DNA of 64,000 nucleotides from Henriciella marina DSM 19595 (lineage in GTDB: Bacteria; Pseudomonadota; Alphaproteobacteria; Caulobacterales; Hyphomonadaceae), in NCBI RefSeq assembly GCF_000376805.1, contig NZ_AQXT01000002.1:1984001-2048000 (forward strand), read 5' to 3'. The notes beneath the pieces are model-generated. The model did no database searches. It worked only from the letters and a program-made list of their open reading frames with translations, and was not told the DNA's origin. Position 1 is the stretch's first letter, and every line of letters begins with the position of its first letter. A program made the translations under genes and the position numbers. Of this stretch, positions 63,726-64,000 are shown one piece after another.

Positions 63726-63822
63726 GGAGCCACCAATTGACCTTGCCGGGGCTGGCTTTAATCGGCTAGCACCGGGACGCGCGCCGCCGCGGCGCAAATA
63801 AAGACGATCACAGGAGCTGTCA

Positions 63823-64000
63823 TTGCTGGACTCATTCGATCCGCAGAACGTGAAATCCCTGATCAATGGAGAGGCCGTTGCCAGTCAGACCACGTCTGAC
63901 ATCCTCAGCCCCCACACCGGACAGCCCATCGCCAAGCTGCACCATGGCGGCGCAGACGAGGTCGAGAAGGCCATCGCCGCCGCAAAGGCCGCGCAGAAGG
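63823..64000 (+). CDS. Aldehyde dehydrogenase, partial
   Basis: The start is TTG at 63823 with AGGAG six bases upstream, and the frame is open to the window end. About 59 residues are visible: VKSLINGEAVASQTTSDILS, then a PHTGQPIAKL stretch and EVEKAIAAAKAAQ, typical of the N-terminus of NAD-dependent aldehyde dehydrogenases. The catalytic Cys and substrate are out of view. Confidence 0.8.
   Translation, partial: MLDSFDPQNVKSLINGEAVASQTTSDILSPHTGQPIAKLHHGGADEVEKAIAAAKAAQK

Noticed and set aside
63781..63800. GC-rich palindrome upstream of the aldehyde dehydrogenase
   Set aside because: Short GC-rich palindromes are frequent in this composition; no T run follows and no clear promoter is seen.
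1..64000. CRISPR arrays, tRNA/rRNA genes, transposases, integrase or attachment sites
   Set aside because: I looked through all intergenic gaps and found none; the gaps are short and hold no cloverleaf-like or regularly spaced repeats, and no gene encodes a recombinase.

Overview
The window looks like the chromosome of a flagellated, GC-rich alphaproteobacterium of the Caulobacterales/Hyphomonadaceae type. The reasons are the lptC-lptA-lptB-rpoN-hpf-ptsN gene order, a flagellar fliF/fliL pair with alphaproteobacterial accessory genes (DUF6468-like, MotE-like), a UrcA-like secreted protein, and CtrA-type TTAA-N7-TTAA motifs upstream of flagellar and envelope genes. There is no tRNA, rRNA, CRISPR array, transposase or insertion sequence that I can recognise, and no gap between genes exceeds 300 bases.

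Left part (1-31 kb), mostly housekeeping. A partial fliH-like gene and fliF run leftward; fliL, a DUF6468-like gene and a MotE-like gene run rightward. Then come RNase D, LPS transport (lptC, lptA, lptB), sigma-54 (rpoN), hibernation factor (hpf) and ptsN. A mixed set follows: secreted MBL-fold hydrolase, moeB-like gene, PIF1-like helicase, pspB-like gene, dut, coaBC, UrcA-like protein, ubiB, ubiE, mutM, PAP2 phosphatase, DUF3008 gene, Fe-alcohol dehydrogenase, a fused oligopeptide ABC ATPase, an MHYT-GGDEF-EAL protein, kdsA, a threonine ammonia-lyase and two tandem multi-FKBP lipoproteins.

Right part (30.7-64 kb), a large surface-glycan locus. Nucleotide-sugar genes for GDP-mannose/GDP-fucose (manC-like, gmd, fcl) and dTDP-rhamnose (rfbC, rfbD, rfbA, rfbB) flank a sulfotransferase whose C-terminus resembles a Wzt carbohydrate-binding domain. 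Next are a 2OG-oxygenase-like gene, tandem FkbM methyltransferases, a GT2 enzyme and an FkbM methyltransferase fused to a long coiled coil. A tight 13-gene leftward operon (58.7 to 44.8 kb) then encodes a GT4 enzyme, Wzm, Wzt, methyltransferase, epimerase, GT2, SGNH-like protein, DUF2793 spike-like protein, NeuB-like synthase, KpsS-like transferase, KdsC-like phosphatase, SDR and an acyltransferase. A divergent rightward set (hexapeptide acyltransferase, methyltransferase, second KpsS-like transferase, GHL15-like protein) and a partial aldehyde dehydrogenase end the window.

Taken together, the right half looks like an ABC-transporter-dependent (Wzm/Wzt) O-antigen or capsule pathway. Chain termination or sorting may rely on a coiled-coil methyltransferase and on a Wzt_C-like module shared between the exporter ATPase and a sulfotransferase. 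A nonulosonic-acid branch (NeuB plus a KdsC-like phosphatase) and a phage/GTA-spike-like gene pair lie inside the same operon. These links are inference from sequence and gene order; the individual family calls are mostly secure.
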